64,000 nt of DNA. Source: Craspedostauros australis. Its lineage: Eukaryota > Bacillariophyta > Bacillariophyceae > Mastogloiales > Achnanthaceae. A program made the translations under genes and the position numbers. Positions 1-10,160 of the stretch are shown here, piece after piece. The first letter of the stretch is position 1; every line of letters begins with the position of its first letter. The notes below the pieces were generated by a model, which did not search any database, had not been told where the DNA came from, and saw nothing but the letters and a program-made list of their open reading frames with translations. The stretch lies in NCBI GenBank assembly GCA_026770025.1, contig JAMXDE010000013.1, positions 496,001 through 560,000 of the forward strand, given 5' to 3'.

Positions 1-217
1 ATTCAAACGGGTATTGCGTACAATAGAATATTCTCCATGATAGAATGTGTCAGATTGCAACCCTGGAAAGGAGAAGAAGAGGAAGGTTTCGTTAGCACCA
101 GTACAAATATAATAGTCGGCAGGGGAGTAGAGCACGTCTTTCATCCGAAGGCGACGAGTGGGTATGCATGTAATGGTGTATTGGTAGAAGACGATCGTCA
201 TCATCATCGTCATCATC

Positions 218-252
<35 letters not shown>

Positions 253-883
253 GTCTATCTTTTCTATCGCACGCGAGAGATGTGGCGATGGCTTGCCCAG
301 CACAGATCGTAGTACAGCACGACACACCACGAAATGCGTTCTTTTGCATCACATCGCAGGTCTCACAATACGTGTCATAGCCACGAGCTAGAGGTATGCA
401 TTGATGTGTGTTCGTTGCCGATTGGGTGACAGGTTGGTTGATTGATCGATTGTCAGGATAGAAAGGTCACAATCCAGAACCTCCCTCGTGTTTGTTAGTT
501 TCTTCTTGCATGGACACAATGCCTGTTGGACAACCAGTGAGCACTGTGGCGGAAGCGGCTACACCCTTCAACGCTCTCTGTCGTTGCGCACGTGGAACGA
601 ATCACGAATTGCGTTCAAACACTGAGTCGCGAACTCCCAATGGACAATATCGCACGAACGAAACCGATAAAATGGACACAACAAACGACCCTCGCGAAGG
701 TCATTTAACGTTGAGGATGTGTCACGAAGAACGCGCAGGCCCATGAAAGGATGTAACAAACTTCCTCCGGAGCAGCAAAAGTCCGAAGCAGGAAGAAGAT
801 GAGAGTTGGTCACATAACGGCTGACATTCCAGATCGTTCGTTTGTGCCTAGAAACAATCCAAACTCTGCCGCGTTCTCACACA
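1..883. other. Intergenic, no supported gene
   Basis: I see no credible coding region here. The short open frames on both strands come from simple repeats. The stretch holds a CAT/CT microsatellite and may contain the upstream region of the gene beginning at 1383. Confidence 0.5.
198..249. repeat. CAT then CT microsatellite
   Basis: An imperfect CAT trinucleotide run changes directly into about 13 CT dinucleotides. It produces artefactual poly-His/Ser-Leu frames on one strand and Asp/Arg-Glu frames on the other. Confidence 0.95.
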
Positions 884-1252
884 ATGCGGTTGCCATTCAT
901 GGCCGTGTTGTGTGGCGTGTTTGTTGGAGCCGCCGTTGCTCAGCTCTGCACACAAAACAGGCATTTGCGACAAGGAATGCACGTTGTTTGGTCATTCGTT
1001 CCTGACAACCATCGCAACAACGTGCAGAAAGAGAGCACAAACAGAACCGCGCGTGCATCCACATCACAGAAGCAGAGCCAAACAGACCAACTCAAACCCA
1101 CATCAGCCAAGTTGCTCAACTCAAACTCAGGCCGTCCAGATCGTATTGGTGTGCAGCAGACACAAAATCAAAAGCAACCCCAGACCAACGCAGCCATCGC
1201 AATCGACGCTGCCCACATCTTCCAACCACACTTGCAGATGTACATTGTGTGA
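884..1252 (+). CDS. Possible small secreted protein (doubtful)
   Basis: An ATG at 884 opens a 122-residue frame. Its first 20 residues look like a signal peptide: a short basic start, a hydrophobic core and an AVAQ-like cleavage site. The rest is rich in Gln, Asn, Thr and Ser, with no recognisable domain. It lies just upstream of the large ankyrin-like gene and could simply be its 5' untranslated region. The signal-like start is the only support. Confidence 0.2.
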   Translation: MRLPFMAVLCGVFVGAAVAQLCTQNRHLRQGMHVVWSFVPDNHRNNVQKESTNRTARASTSQKQSQTDQLKPTSAKLLNSNSGRPDRIGVQQTQNQKQPQTNAAIAIDAAHIFQPHLQMYIV

Positions 1253-1382
1253 TCCGCGCATTCCTCATTGAACGCCTGAGCAACAGCGACAAGCGAAGGA
1301 ACGGCGGTTACACTCGCACTCGCGGTCGACGACGAACCCATCAACAATCAACAATCGGCCATCGGCTGCACAGTCAATCACC

Positions 1383-4300
1383 ATGATAAGACAAGCGCCA
1401 TCGATCGGCGCGAACAGCAGCGTGAGGAACCCGCCCAGTTCGTCAGCTGCGAGAGTGCGGCAAAAGTCGAACGACGCGCTCTCATCTCTGCCGAGGCGTT
1501 CGAAGTCTCTGACTCGTCCAACCAACGCAAAGTCCATCAAGCCCAGGACTTCAGATACGGGTGCCAGGCAATCAACGAGCGGCAAGCAACCAGCCACGCG
1601 AAGGAGCTGGTTCTCCAAGCGATCTCAATCCGAGCGCAACATCCTGCAGAAGCCGGCATCGACGTCTTCGCTGATGACAGGCACGAACAAGCATCCCGCC
1701 TCAGTGCAGCGTCCGACGTCGGAGCGTTGCTTGAACACAAGCGCCATCGGCAACGCGGCTGGCACCAATGCCAAGTCGAGACCGAAGGTGCCGAGCCCAC
1801 AGCAGACGCTGCCAACGACGGACGAGACATGGACCCCGATCAACGGTCCCAAGCCAATCGTCGCCTTCGACGAGGTCGTCCCCATGTCACCGCAGACATC
1901 GGAGGATGATGTGTCGCCGTTGTCATCGCCGGTGGTGTCGCCAGAACAGGAGCAGCAGCAACGCAAGCTGCGCCAATCCACCAAAGCGGGTCTGCGTGCC
2001 AAGCGCACGTCGGCACCGTTGCAAGGCACGAAGATGCAAGGCCCGCTCGTGAGCGGCCGCGTCAAATCGCACAGCATCTCTCCCGTCGGACCCAGCCAAA
2101 GGAAGCGATTCGCTGCCACAACCAACGCCACAGGTGGATTGGCCATCGCGCAGTTGTCAGGACCAGGAGATTGCAACATCAACGACAACCACGCTGGAAG
2201 CACGATCGCGCCCAAGCATCGCAACTCTTACTCGGGGATCAGCCCGAGACCGACAAAGGCATCGACATCGAGAGCACTTCATCAGCAAAAGGGAATGACG
2301 CAGCGACGTTCCATGCTCATGAGAGGATTCTCCGTGCCCAACCTGCACAAGACCGGCGGCAATCGCAACTCCGGCAACGCATTGCATCCATCCGCGACTG
2401 GGCGGCCAGCACCTCCCACCAACATGCTGCACCGCGAGACGTCGACGAGGTCCATCATGTCCTTCGATAAGTCCGTCACGTCCGCCATGACAGGCAAGTC
2501 GTACCATCACCGACCCGTGGAGGAATGGTGCTCGGCCATCGCCAACCACGATTGGGAGCATCTGGAATTCTTGCTCAAATCGTACGATCGCAAGCTCTAC
2601 ACCGACTCATCGCCATCGCCCGGGACCAAGCCAGGACGCACGAGCAGCAGGAGCCCGGTGCGCCGCAGCACGACCCGCACCAGCAGCGGTAGCATCAACA
2701 ACAGCAGCGCCAGTCGATCGCTGTCGCCAAAGCCTCAAAAGTCGACGCGCAAGCTAAAGATTATGAAGCTCTTCCCCACCAGGAAGAGTGTCAACATGAC
2801 CAAAGCCGCCGCATCCACCTCGTCCGACGACCAAAGCGGACGCCGATCCTCACAAGGCGACGATCTCGTCGACTGCGACGATCTCTTGCAGGATCTCAAC
2901 GCTATCGATGACGAGAACAGCGGGCCCATCACATCGCCGCTCTTGGAGCAGGACGAGCAGCATGGTGGACGCACGCCGTTGCATCTAGCATGCGAGCAGC
3001 GCACCATCCCACCCAAGCTCTTGCAGAAGCTCCTCTTCGTGGAACGCTCCGCGGCATCGATACCCTGCACATCGCAGGATGCCACCAAAACCTACCCTCT
3101 GCATGCCGCCATGGCCAATGCCATTCCCAAGAATTCGTTGGATCGGTTGATCTATGCGTTCCCCACGGCATTGTGGACACCCGATGGACGCGGCAGGACG
3201 CCCATATATCATGCCGTGCACCGTGCCTTGGATGCGAGTTTCAATCAGAGGGCCAAATCTCCAGCAGACCCAAATTCTGTGGCTGCGAGGAAACGGCCAT
3301 CCAAGAGGCAATCGCAGTATGCGCGCCAGAGCAGCGTGGGGAGCAGACACAGCCAAACAAGCTCCAGCAGCGGCAGCGGCAGTCGAAAGAGGGAGTCCGA
3401 TACCAGCGCCAGTACCAGTCATCACAAGGGACGTGCGGCCATGATCATCAACGTGGATGACGCATGGGATCTGGTGGACTTCCTCTGCGACACCTTCACG
3501 ACGCGACGCAAGTACCTCTCGCTGCCCTGCGAAGCGACATTGCTCAAGCGTGCCATGGAGGCGCACGCACCACCGTACACGGTGGAGAAGCTGATTCACA
3601 TCAGCCACGCATTCCTCGTCCACAAACCGCGCAATCTGGAGGACGCCTTGGCACCGCTGCTGGCTGGCGACTACCCGGTATCGAACGTTGTCTCCATCCT
3701 CCGCGTCGTGAACCATCCCGGCGTTGTCGAGCAGCGCGAGAAGTGGAGCCTCTCCAGCTTGCCCAAGAAGCAAACGCAGAACGCCATCGAGCTGTCGTCG
3801 ATCAAGTACCAGATGCGCCGCGCCATCGAAGTCCACTTCGAGAAGGGCGCGGCAACGCGCGAAGAGTGCTGGCACGACGATGCCATGAGCCGCACGAGCA
3901 GCACCAACAGCAGTAGCACCAAGTCCCTGACGCTGCCCTTCTGCGATCAGCTGCTGGAGTTCGAGCACGACAAGACCAAGATCCCGTCCAAGGCGTGCCA
4001 GGACTGGTGGTACAAGCTCTGGTTCATCGTGGGGTACTGCGCCGCCAAGGACAAGCCCAAGATGATCGAAACCGTCCTGGAGCTGAGCGCGGCCTACATC
4101 CTGCACAGGTCGCTGGCCATCCCCGGCATCCCCACCAGGCTCATCCAGTTCCTCGTCCAGCTCTTCCCGCAGGCCATCAAGCAGGTGGAGCCCAACTCGG
4201 GCTTGTTGCCCCTTCAGATGGTCCAGCACAACTCACCGTGGCAATCCACGTCCAACGGCATGGACGAGGACACCCAGATGATCCTGCAGCTCCTCTCCGG

Positions 4301-5666
4301 CCGCACGCAGGACAAGCTCCGGCGACAAATGTCCCTGAAGAAACTGCATGCATCCAAATCGTCGCTCATCCAGGTCATCGCCGCCGGCAAGTACAAGCCG
4401 CAGCTCGTGCACACCCTCCAGGAGATGAGCTCCAGAATACTGGGGGCGAGAGATGTGGAGACTGGCTTCTACCCCTTCCAGCTGGCGTCCTTGCCGCGTC
4501 TGGGTTCGCCATCTGCGAACGACCAGGACAGCACCACCTTGACCCAGCTCACAAATGTCTACCAAATCTTGCGATCGGAGACATCTGTGGTCAACGCGTC
4601 CAAGTACGGGAGCCAGAAGGAAGCACGTTGCTTGAAACAGCGCGTCGGGCCAGTCGCGGTCCTGGCGCTGCAATGGTGCTACAAATGTGAACCAACCACC
4701 ACGCCGACGAGCAGTGGAGATGCGGTCTCTGCCAGCGGAAGCAGCCGGTCTGTGGGCGCTGGCACATACCAAGAGTACTCGTGGGTTGTCAACAAAACAA
4801 ACATGCGCATGGTGCAGAGCGCCATCAAGAAGGGACGAATCCCACAGGCACTGAAGGGCTGGTGGGACGAGGTCAAGGCGCAGATCTGGCGGCGATACAG
4901 ACGCACCGTGGGACAGGCGCAGGTCATGCTTCCGCGCCTCACCAAGAAAGACGTCTACCTTCTGCATGCCGCCGTTCTCGATGGCGGCACGCATCCCATG
5001 ATCATCGACTTGCTCGTCAAGACCAATCCAATGTCACCGGCGACGCCATTCCCCAAGACAGACATGTACCCGCTTCACGTGGCTTGCATGACGGAACCGT
5101 ACGCACCGCTGCCATTCGAAAAGGCCATGGTTCACAACAAGACCTCCATCGAGACGATCGCAGGATCGTACCCCGAGGCCGTCGAAGACACATCGCGTAT
5201 CGCACAAGGGCGGATGCCACTGCATCTCGCCGTCGCAAGCGGCAAGACCTTGAACGATATTTGCATTCTGTTGCAGTACGATCCAAACTCGCTGTCGGTG
5301 CCAGACCCATGCACCAACATGCTCCCGTTCGAGATGGTGGCGTGCAAGTCGTCCTGGATGTCCTTCTTCCGGCTGGCGGAGCTGCAGTGCAGGGTGCTCA
5401 AGACGCCGTTGGATGAGCTGTCCGTCAGGCGATATCATTTGATCCTCAAGGCCATCCGCCAAGGGCAGGAGGTCTCCACGTTGAATTCGGTATACCTCAT
5501 GCTCCGGTCTCATCCCGAAGGCGTGGCTGAAGCCTGCACGCAACACACTCACAGTGCGCGGGATGCGGCGGCAGCGGCAGACGGAGGCAGGAGCTTTGAC
5601 GACGAAGATACCATCGACTACGGTGCTTCGTTCGGGGACTCCTTGGATTTCATTTCGATGGACTGA
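1383..5666 (+). CDS. Large ankyrin-repeat-like protein with disordered N-terminus
   Basis: A single uninterrupted frame of 1,427 residues starts at the first ATG. Roughly residues 1-520 are Ser/Arg/Thr/Pro-rich and low in complexity, so probably disordered. Ankyrin-like helices follow in two groups. One is near residues 527-620, with a GGRTPLHLAC motif and then a YPLHAA unit. The other is near residues 1190-1300, with LLHAAVLDGG, YPLHVAC and GRMPLHLAVASG. The middle is helical with another Ser-rich insert around residues 650-690. There is no catalytic motif, signal peptide or membrane segment. Ankyrin repeats mediate protein-protein contacts, so a scaffold role is likely but is inference. Several shadow frames overlap it on both strands, including a 414-residue one on the minus strand. 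Confidence 0.85.
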   Translation: MIRQAPSIGANSSVRNPPSSSAARVRQKSNDALSSLPRRSKSLTRPTNAKSIKPRTSDTGARQSTSGKQPATRRSWFSKRSQSERNILQKPASTSSLMTGTNKHPASVQRPTSERCLNTSAIGNAAGTNAKSRPKVPSPQQTLPTTDETWTPINGPKPIVAFDEVVPMSPQTSEDDVSPLSSPVVSPEQEQQQRKLRQSTKAGLRAKRTSAPLQGTKMQGPLVSGRVKSHSISPVGPSQRKRFAATTNATGGLAIAQLSGPGDCNINDNHAGSTIAPKHRNSYSGISPRPTKASTSRALHQQKGMTQRRSMLMRGFSVPNLHKTGGNRNSGNALHPSATGRPAPPTNMLHRETSTRSIMSFDKSVTSAMTGKSYHHRPVEEWCSAIANHDWEHLEFLLKSYDRKLYTDSSPSPGTKPGRTSSRSPVRRSTTRTSSGSINNSSASRSLSPKPQKSTRKLKIMKLFPTRKSVNMTKAAASTSSDDQSGRRSSQGDDLVDCDDLLQDLNAIDDENSGPITSPLLEQDEQHGGRTPLHLACEQRTIPPKLLQKLLFVERSAASIPCTSQDATKTYPLHAAMANAIPKNSLDRLIYAFPTALWTPDGRGRTPIYHAVHRALDASFNQRAKSPADPNSVAARKRPSKRQSQYARQSSVGSRHSQTSSSSGSGSRKRESDTSASTSHHKGRAAMIINVDDAWDLVDFLCDTFTTRRKYLSLPCEATLLKRAMEAHAPPYTVEKLIHISHAFLVHKPRNLEDALAPLLAGDYPVSNVVSILRVVNHPGVVEQREKWSLSSLPKKQTQNAIELSSIKYQMRRAIEVHFEKGAATREECWHDDAMSRTSSTNSSSTKSLTLPFCDQLLEFEHDKTKIPSKACQDWWYKLWFIVGYCAAKDKPKMIETVLELSAAYILHRSLAIPGIPTRLIQFLVQLFPQAIKQVEPNSGLLPLQMVQHNSPWQSTSNGMDEDTQMILQLLSGRTQDKLRRQMSLKKLHASKSSLIQVIAAGKYKPQLVHTLQEMSSRILGARDVETGFYPFQLASLPRLGSPSANDQDSTTLTQLTNVYQILRSETSVVNASKYGSQKEARCLKQRVGPVAVLALQWCYKCEPTTTPTSSGDAVSASGSSRSVGAGTYQEYSWVVNKTNMRMVQSAIKKGRIPQALKGWWDEVKAQIWRRYRRTVGQAQVMLPRLTKKDVYLLHAAVLDGGTHPMIIDLLVKTNPMSPATPFPKTDMYPLHVACMTEPYAPLPFEKAMVHNKTSIETIAGSYPEAVEDTSRIAQGRMPLHLAVASGKTLNDICILLQYDPNSLSVPDPCTNMLPFEMVACKSSWMSFFRLAELQCRVLKTPLDELSVRRYHLILKAIRQGQEVSTLNSVYLMLRSHPEGVAEACTQHTHSARDAAAAADGGRSFDDEDTIDYGASFGDSLDFISMD

Positions 5667-6541
5667 GCAATATCTCAAGTATGTAGGGATGCGCGAGGAG
5701 GGGTTGCATACGACTACTCGTATGCACATGGGACGGGACCGTTTTTGGTCTGGGGTGGGGCAACAATAATACTCTTATACTCATACATAGTTAGAATATC
5801 AACTTACAATGCCCTCGCCACTGCTCTGCTCTGCTGTTACTCCGTCGGCACTCGCCATTGGATACTGAGAGCACGATGGAACATGCGACCTGCTTGCCGT
5901 TGTTTCGTCTTGGTCTGAACGGAGAGCTGGTCGGCGACGTCGGTGTACCAGTACTGCCTGACAGAACGCAGGAGTTACCGACTGGTCCATTCAACTCGTG
6001 CGAACTTGCAGGAACAGCGTCTCCGGCCTGAACAAATCTTGGATACATTCATCGCGATGATTTCGCATCTGCAACTCGTGGAAGTATCCAGGCACACGAA
6101 ATGAGACGCTGCGGGGTCTGATTATTTACAGAGATCGGTGTCCGCATTTTCTACACAACTGAGCTGAATGAATCAATCGCGCAACGATCAACATCGAAGC
6201 GGTTCTACATTCATCAAATGAGATTGAAAAGCATATCATGTTCTACCTTGAGATCCGCATCCTTTTGGGTACGAGCTCAGGAGGAGATACCGCACCAGCC
6301 CGAATAGCACAAAGGACCAACACACGCAATGATGCCCTATTGCAGTAGCAACGAAGTGCTCATGGGTGTGTACACAGGGGGATTCGGAATGAGATCATCC
6401 CATAATTTCCATTCCATCCTCAACAAAGGCAAGCATACATAATCCGTAAGAGCTACGAGCAGTAACATTCCAACAATCAACCACAATACGAGTACTTCAA
6501 CTCGACATCACACATTCACTTTCTCTACAACTGACAGAAAT
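5667..6541. other. Intergenic
   Basis: This stretch separates the ankyrin-like gene from the first CRAL-TRIO copy. It has no supported gene or recognised repeat. It should contain the 3' end of the former and the promoter of the latter. Confidence 0.5.
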
Positions 6542-7585
6542 ATGTCTGCCCCACCAACAGACGTCCCGCTCGAATTCCCAGAACCTGACATCTACGCTCA
6601 ACTCCATCCGGAGGAAAGCCCGGAGCTCATCAAACGCAAGCTGTAGGAGTTCCATGAGTTCATGAAGAGCATGCCGCACGAAACAGCAGCTGGCGTCCAT
6701 CAAGCGCAGGAGAAGTGCCCGGAACAGCTCGACGACGACTTCAAATTGATGTTCCTTCGGGCCGAGGTGTTCCACGTCAACGTAAGCGTTCAAAAATGAC
6801 AACGGTGGCCTGCAAGTTGCGTATTGCACTCTTTTTTCTCACATCCTACACTGGACTGCGCCCTCCTTCTATTCCGTTACTATGCACACGACGATCAACA
6901 CACTACATGAATGTGCTGATACCATACCATAATGGTAATGCAGCTCGCAGCCAAACGATACTGCAAGTATTGGGATAAGCGCATTGAACTGTTTGGGCCC
7001 GAGAAGGCATTCCTCCCGCTCACCTTGGACGGAGCTTTCAAGGACGACCATGTGGCCCTTGGCATGGGACAATTGCGGCCCTTGCTCACACGCGATCCAA
7101 AGTCTGGCCGGCCATTGGTCCTGATGGACCCATCTCGTCAGGATCGCACCAAGTACACACGCGAATCCAAGTGCCGATCGCTCTGGTATACCTTCCACTC
7201 GATCCTCAAGGACGACAAGATTGCGCAGCGCAAGGGCATCATCATGTTGGCATACGGCAAGAATGTCCAGCTGAGCCAGATGGATCAAGCGCAGGGCAGG
7301 CTGAACATGGAGAGTCTCCGTGGTTGCTTGCCCGTGCGAGTCGCCGCGTTCCACCTTTGCCACCCACCAACCTTCTTCGCTCTCATCTTCCCCTTCATGA
7401 AGATGATGCTGGGCGAAGTGTTGAGGAAGAGGATCCGCCTCCACACAGGATCAGACAAAAAGGTCGCGAAGACGTTGGAGAAGAAGTTCGGCTTGGCCAA
7501 AGACGTCCTTCCGACGGAGCTTGCTGGCAATGTCAGGATCGATCACCAGGGATGGCTGAAGAAGCAAGCGGAGGCAGGCCGATAA
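6542..7585 (+). pseudogene. CRAL-TRIO (Sec14-like) copy 1 with an in-frame TAG
   Basis: This is the tandem paralogue of the gene at 8360-9541, with identical structure. Exon 1 is 6542-6781 (240 bases), the intron is 6782-6943 (GTAAGC...GCAG, 162 bases) and exon 2 is 6944-7585 (642 bases). The family binds lipids or other small hydrophobic ligands in a Sec14 fold. In exon 1 the codon at 6644-6646 is TAG, where copy 2 has CAG (Gln). Everything else is open and closely similar, including the C-terminal TLEKKFGL and LPTEL segments. Translation from the ATG at 6662 could still make a protein missing the first 40 residues, so partial function is possible. A sequencing error or a polymorphism is also possible. 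Confidence 0.8.
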
Positions 7586-8359
7586 GTTGATGTCCATTAA
7601 CTGCAACGGTCGCCTCTTGCTCTCCGATTGGATGATTGGACGACTCGGCGACTTGACTCATCTATCTCTCTCTCTCTCTCTGCTACAGATCACATTCAAT
7701 AACTCAGATCGCGCCAGCTCAATCCATTAGCAGTCGCTCATTTCTTCTTCTTCTTCGAGTGCACAGTGTGCCATGTATTGGTAGGTCGTATGCCTTCAGA
7801 GAAAGAGAGAGAGAGAGAATCGTCCGATCATGCCCTCTGACTCGGTTGTCGGTGGTTGATTGCATTGGTTGGATGGCATGGTTTCGTTGTTTTGTTTCTC
7901 TACCTAATTTATATTTACCGCATATCCCTAAACCAGTTTTTGTCATTTGTGGATGAAGAACAGGTACTATTCACGATGAAGTGATGACGGACACTTCGTG
8001 AGAACATCGATGAAGACATTCTTGCCGAACAGACCCGAACGCACGGCACAAAGAACCGCTAAGAAAATCGACAAAGGTGGTCATTGAAACATCGCCATTT
8101 CACGACCACAAGGCGGACGGCATGACACTAATCGGCCCCAGCCACAACAAAGAACAAATCAATGACACAAGGGGATCCTCCGCAGCCATGAACTTCGTGA
8201 GAAATAGGAGCAGTGGGGTGAGCAGGAACAACAGGAACAACAAGACATCCGACACTCCACAATCTCAGGAACGACCGACCAAATGCAACAGCAGCAACGC
8301 ATAACTACGGAAACGGTCAGCACATCATCAATCATCACCAAGCATCCTCATCAATCAGC
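7586..8359. other. Spacer between the CRAL-TRIO copies, with CT and GA microsatellites
   Basis: A CT run lies near 7663-7681 and a GA run near 7797-7819. I see no gene. The stretch must contain the promoter of the second copy. Confidence 0.6.
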
Positions 8360-9541
8360 ATGTCTACTCCACCTCCAGATGTCCCCCTCGAGTCTTCGGA
8401 ACCTGACGGCTGCGGTCAACTGCACCCGAAGGAGAGCCCGGAGCTCATCAAGAGGAAGCTGCAGGAGTTCCATGAGTTCGTCAAGGAGATGCCGCAAGAT
8501 GAGACTGCCGGCGTCCATCAAGCGCAGGACAAATGTCCCGACCAGCTGGATGACGACTTCAAGTTGATGTTCCTTCGAGCGGAAGTCTTCCATGTCGACG
8601 TGAGTGCAGCATGGGCATGCGCGGAGCATCCGTGTGGGTGCGAAACCTACGGATGATGGAGGATCACATGATGTGCTGAGAATGTGGCGGCTGTTGCTGC
8701 TGCTGTTGCTGCTGCTGCTGCTATTGCTGCGATTCCATGGTGCGTTCGGATGCATTGCTTCTCACCATGAATGAAACAGAGGCACCCATTTCTCACATCA
8801 CAGCATTTTCACTTTCGTTTTGCTTTTCGTCAATTGCTGAATGCCATTGTGTTGTCGCACTATTGCGCCGCACTCCCCCGCTGCATTGGATGCTCGCAGC
8901 TTGCGGCCAAGCGATACTGTAAGTATTGGGAAAGGCGAATTGAACGTTTCGGACCTGACAAGGCATTCCTGCCGCTCACCTTGGACGGTGCGTTCAAGGA
9001 TGATCACGTCGCCATCAACCTGGGATTCATGCAGCCATTGGGAACGCGCGAGCCCAACACCGGCAGGCCACTGATCCTGGTGGATCCGTCGCATCAGGAT
9101 AGATCGCAGCACACGCGTGAATCCCTGTGTCGGTCGCTGTGGTACATGGTCCATTCCGTGCTGAAAGACGACGATGTCGCACAGCGCAAGGGGGTCGTGC
9201 TCGTGGTCACCGGCAAGACGGTGAAGTTCGGTCAATTCGACAGGGCGCAGGCCAAGATGAACATGGAGAGCATCAGCGGATGCCTGCCGTTGCGCATCAG
9301 CGTCGCGCACATGTGCCATCCGCCCAAGTTCTTTGCCATCGTCTTCGCTGTCATGAAGCTCTTCTTGGGTGACACGGTGCGCAAGCGCATCCGCGTGCAT
9401 TCCGGATCGGACAAGCACGTTGTGAAGACGTTGGAGAAGAAGTTCGGCTTGACCAAGGACGTCCTGCCGACGGAGCTCTCTGGCGCCATCGTGGTCGATC
9501 ATCAGGGCTGGGTGAAGAAGCGTCAGGATGCTGGCCTGTAA
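8360..9541 (+). CDS. CRAL-TRIO domain (Sec14-like) protein, intact copy
   Basis: Exon 1 is 8360-8599 and exon 2 is 8900-9541, joined across a 300-base phase-0 intron (GTGAGT...CGCAG) that holds a CTG-type repeat. The product has 293 residues. The N-terminal helical part (LIKRKLQEFHEF, DDDFKLMFLRAEVF, AAKRYCKYWERRIERFG) is typical of the CRAL-TRIO N domain. The lipid-binding lobe follows, with GRPLILVDPS, a middle strand around VVLVVTGKTVKFGQFD, and CLPLRISVAHMCHPPKFFAIVFAVMK in two parts. It ends with TLEKKFGL and LPTELSG, as in Sec14-like proteins. The likely role is binding or transfer of a phospholipid or other lipid in the cytosol or at membranes; the ligand is not predictable. It is the intact member of a tandem duplication. 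Confidence 0.9.
8691..8730 (+). repeat. CTG-type trinucleotide repeat inside an intron
   Basis: Imperfect TGC/TGT triplets lie within the intron of the intact CRAL-TRIO gene. Copy 1 lacks this repeat, which explains part of the difference between its 162-base intron and this 300-base one. Confidence 0.85.
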
Positions 9542-10160
9542 ATGTCGCGCACGTGTTTGACACAAGTAGAGTACTCGCATAGCATAATACGCCGATCACA
9601 CTCGTCAAAGAGCAACATTCGCATCTCGTTGCAAGTGTTGGTGGAAGTATTCTATAATATGTCGAGTACGAGCTACGAGGAGAATAGATTCAAAGACCTT
9701 GCTCTGCGTCTTTCTCCAGTTGTGCTTGCCTCAAAGTTCGTACATTTCCCAGCAACAAAGAGTCCCATGATTGGGAGGAGATCGAGTCACGAGCATTGAG
9801 TCATACAGGAGTGACAAACAAATGGCGCCAAAACGAAGTGTGTGTGACACAAATGCACGTTGCGAACGGGCTATAATTCTGCCGGGTTGAAGCCAAATCA
9901 CGAACCTGCAACGGACCGTGTTCGCATGTCTGCATCTCTGTGATTGATTGATTGATTGATTGATCACCCACTCATCGCGCTCCACCATTGATCACATCAT
10001 GGCATCAATAGCCACATGATTTGAGGCAGAGATGCATACCATAACACCATGGCCAGGCGAAAGACAGCAGAGAAGACGTCACACAGCACACAACAACATC
10101 ACACGTAACGACATCACACAAAGCAATCAAACACCAACTACTGTTGTATTATACATCGCC
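9542..10160. other. Intergenic with a GATT tetranucleotide repeat
   Basis: About six GATT units occupy 9941-9964. There is no supported gene. The open frame that continues upstream of 10161 reads as a probable 5' leader. Confidence 0.55.

Noticed and set aside
2985-4229. 414-residue minus-strand frame
   Set aside because: It lies wholly antisense to the ankyrin-like gene and has no domain; it is a shadow of that gene's codon pattern.
6644-6646. TAG might be reassigned to an amino acid, since it interrupts three otherwise good frames
   Set aside because: TAG is the normal stop of RPB12, the FkbM gene and the pterin-synthase-like gene, at conserved or sensible ends. The three replaced residues also appear different (Gln, unknown, Trp).
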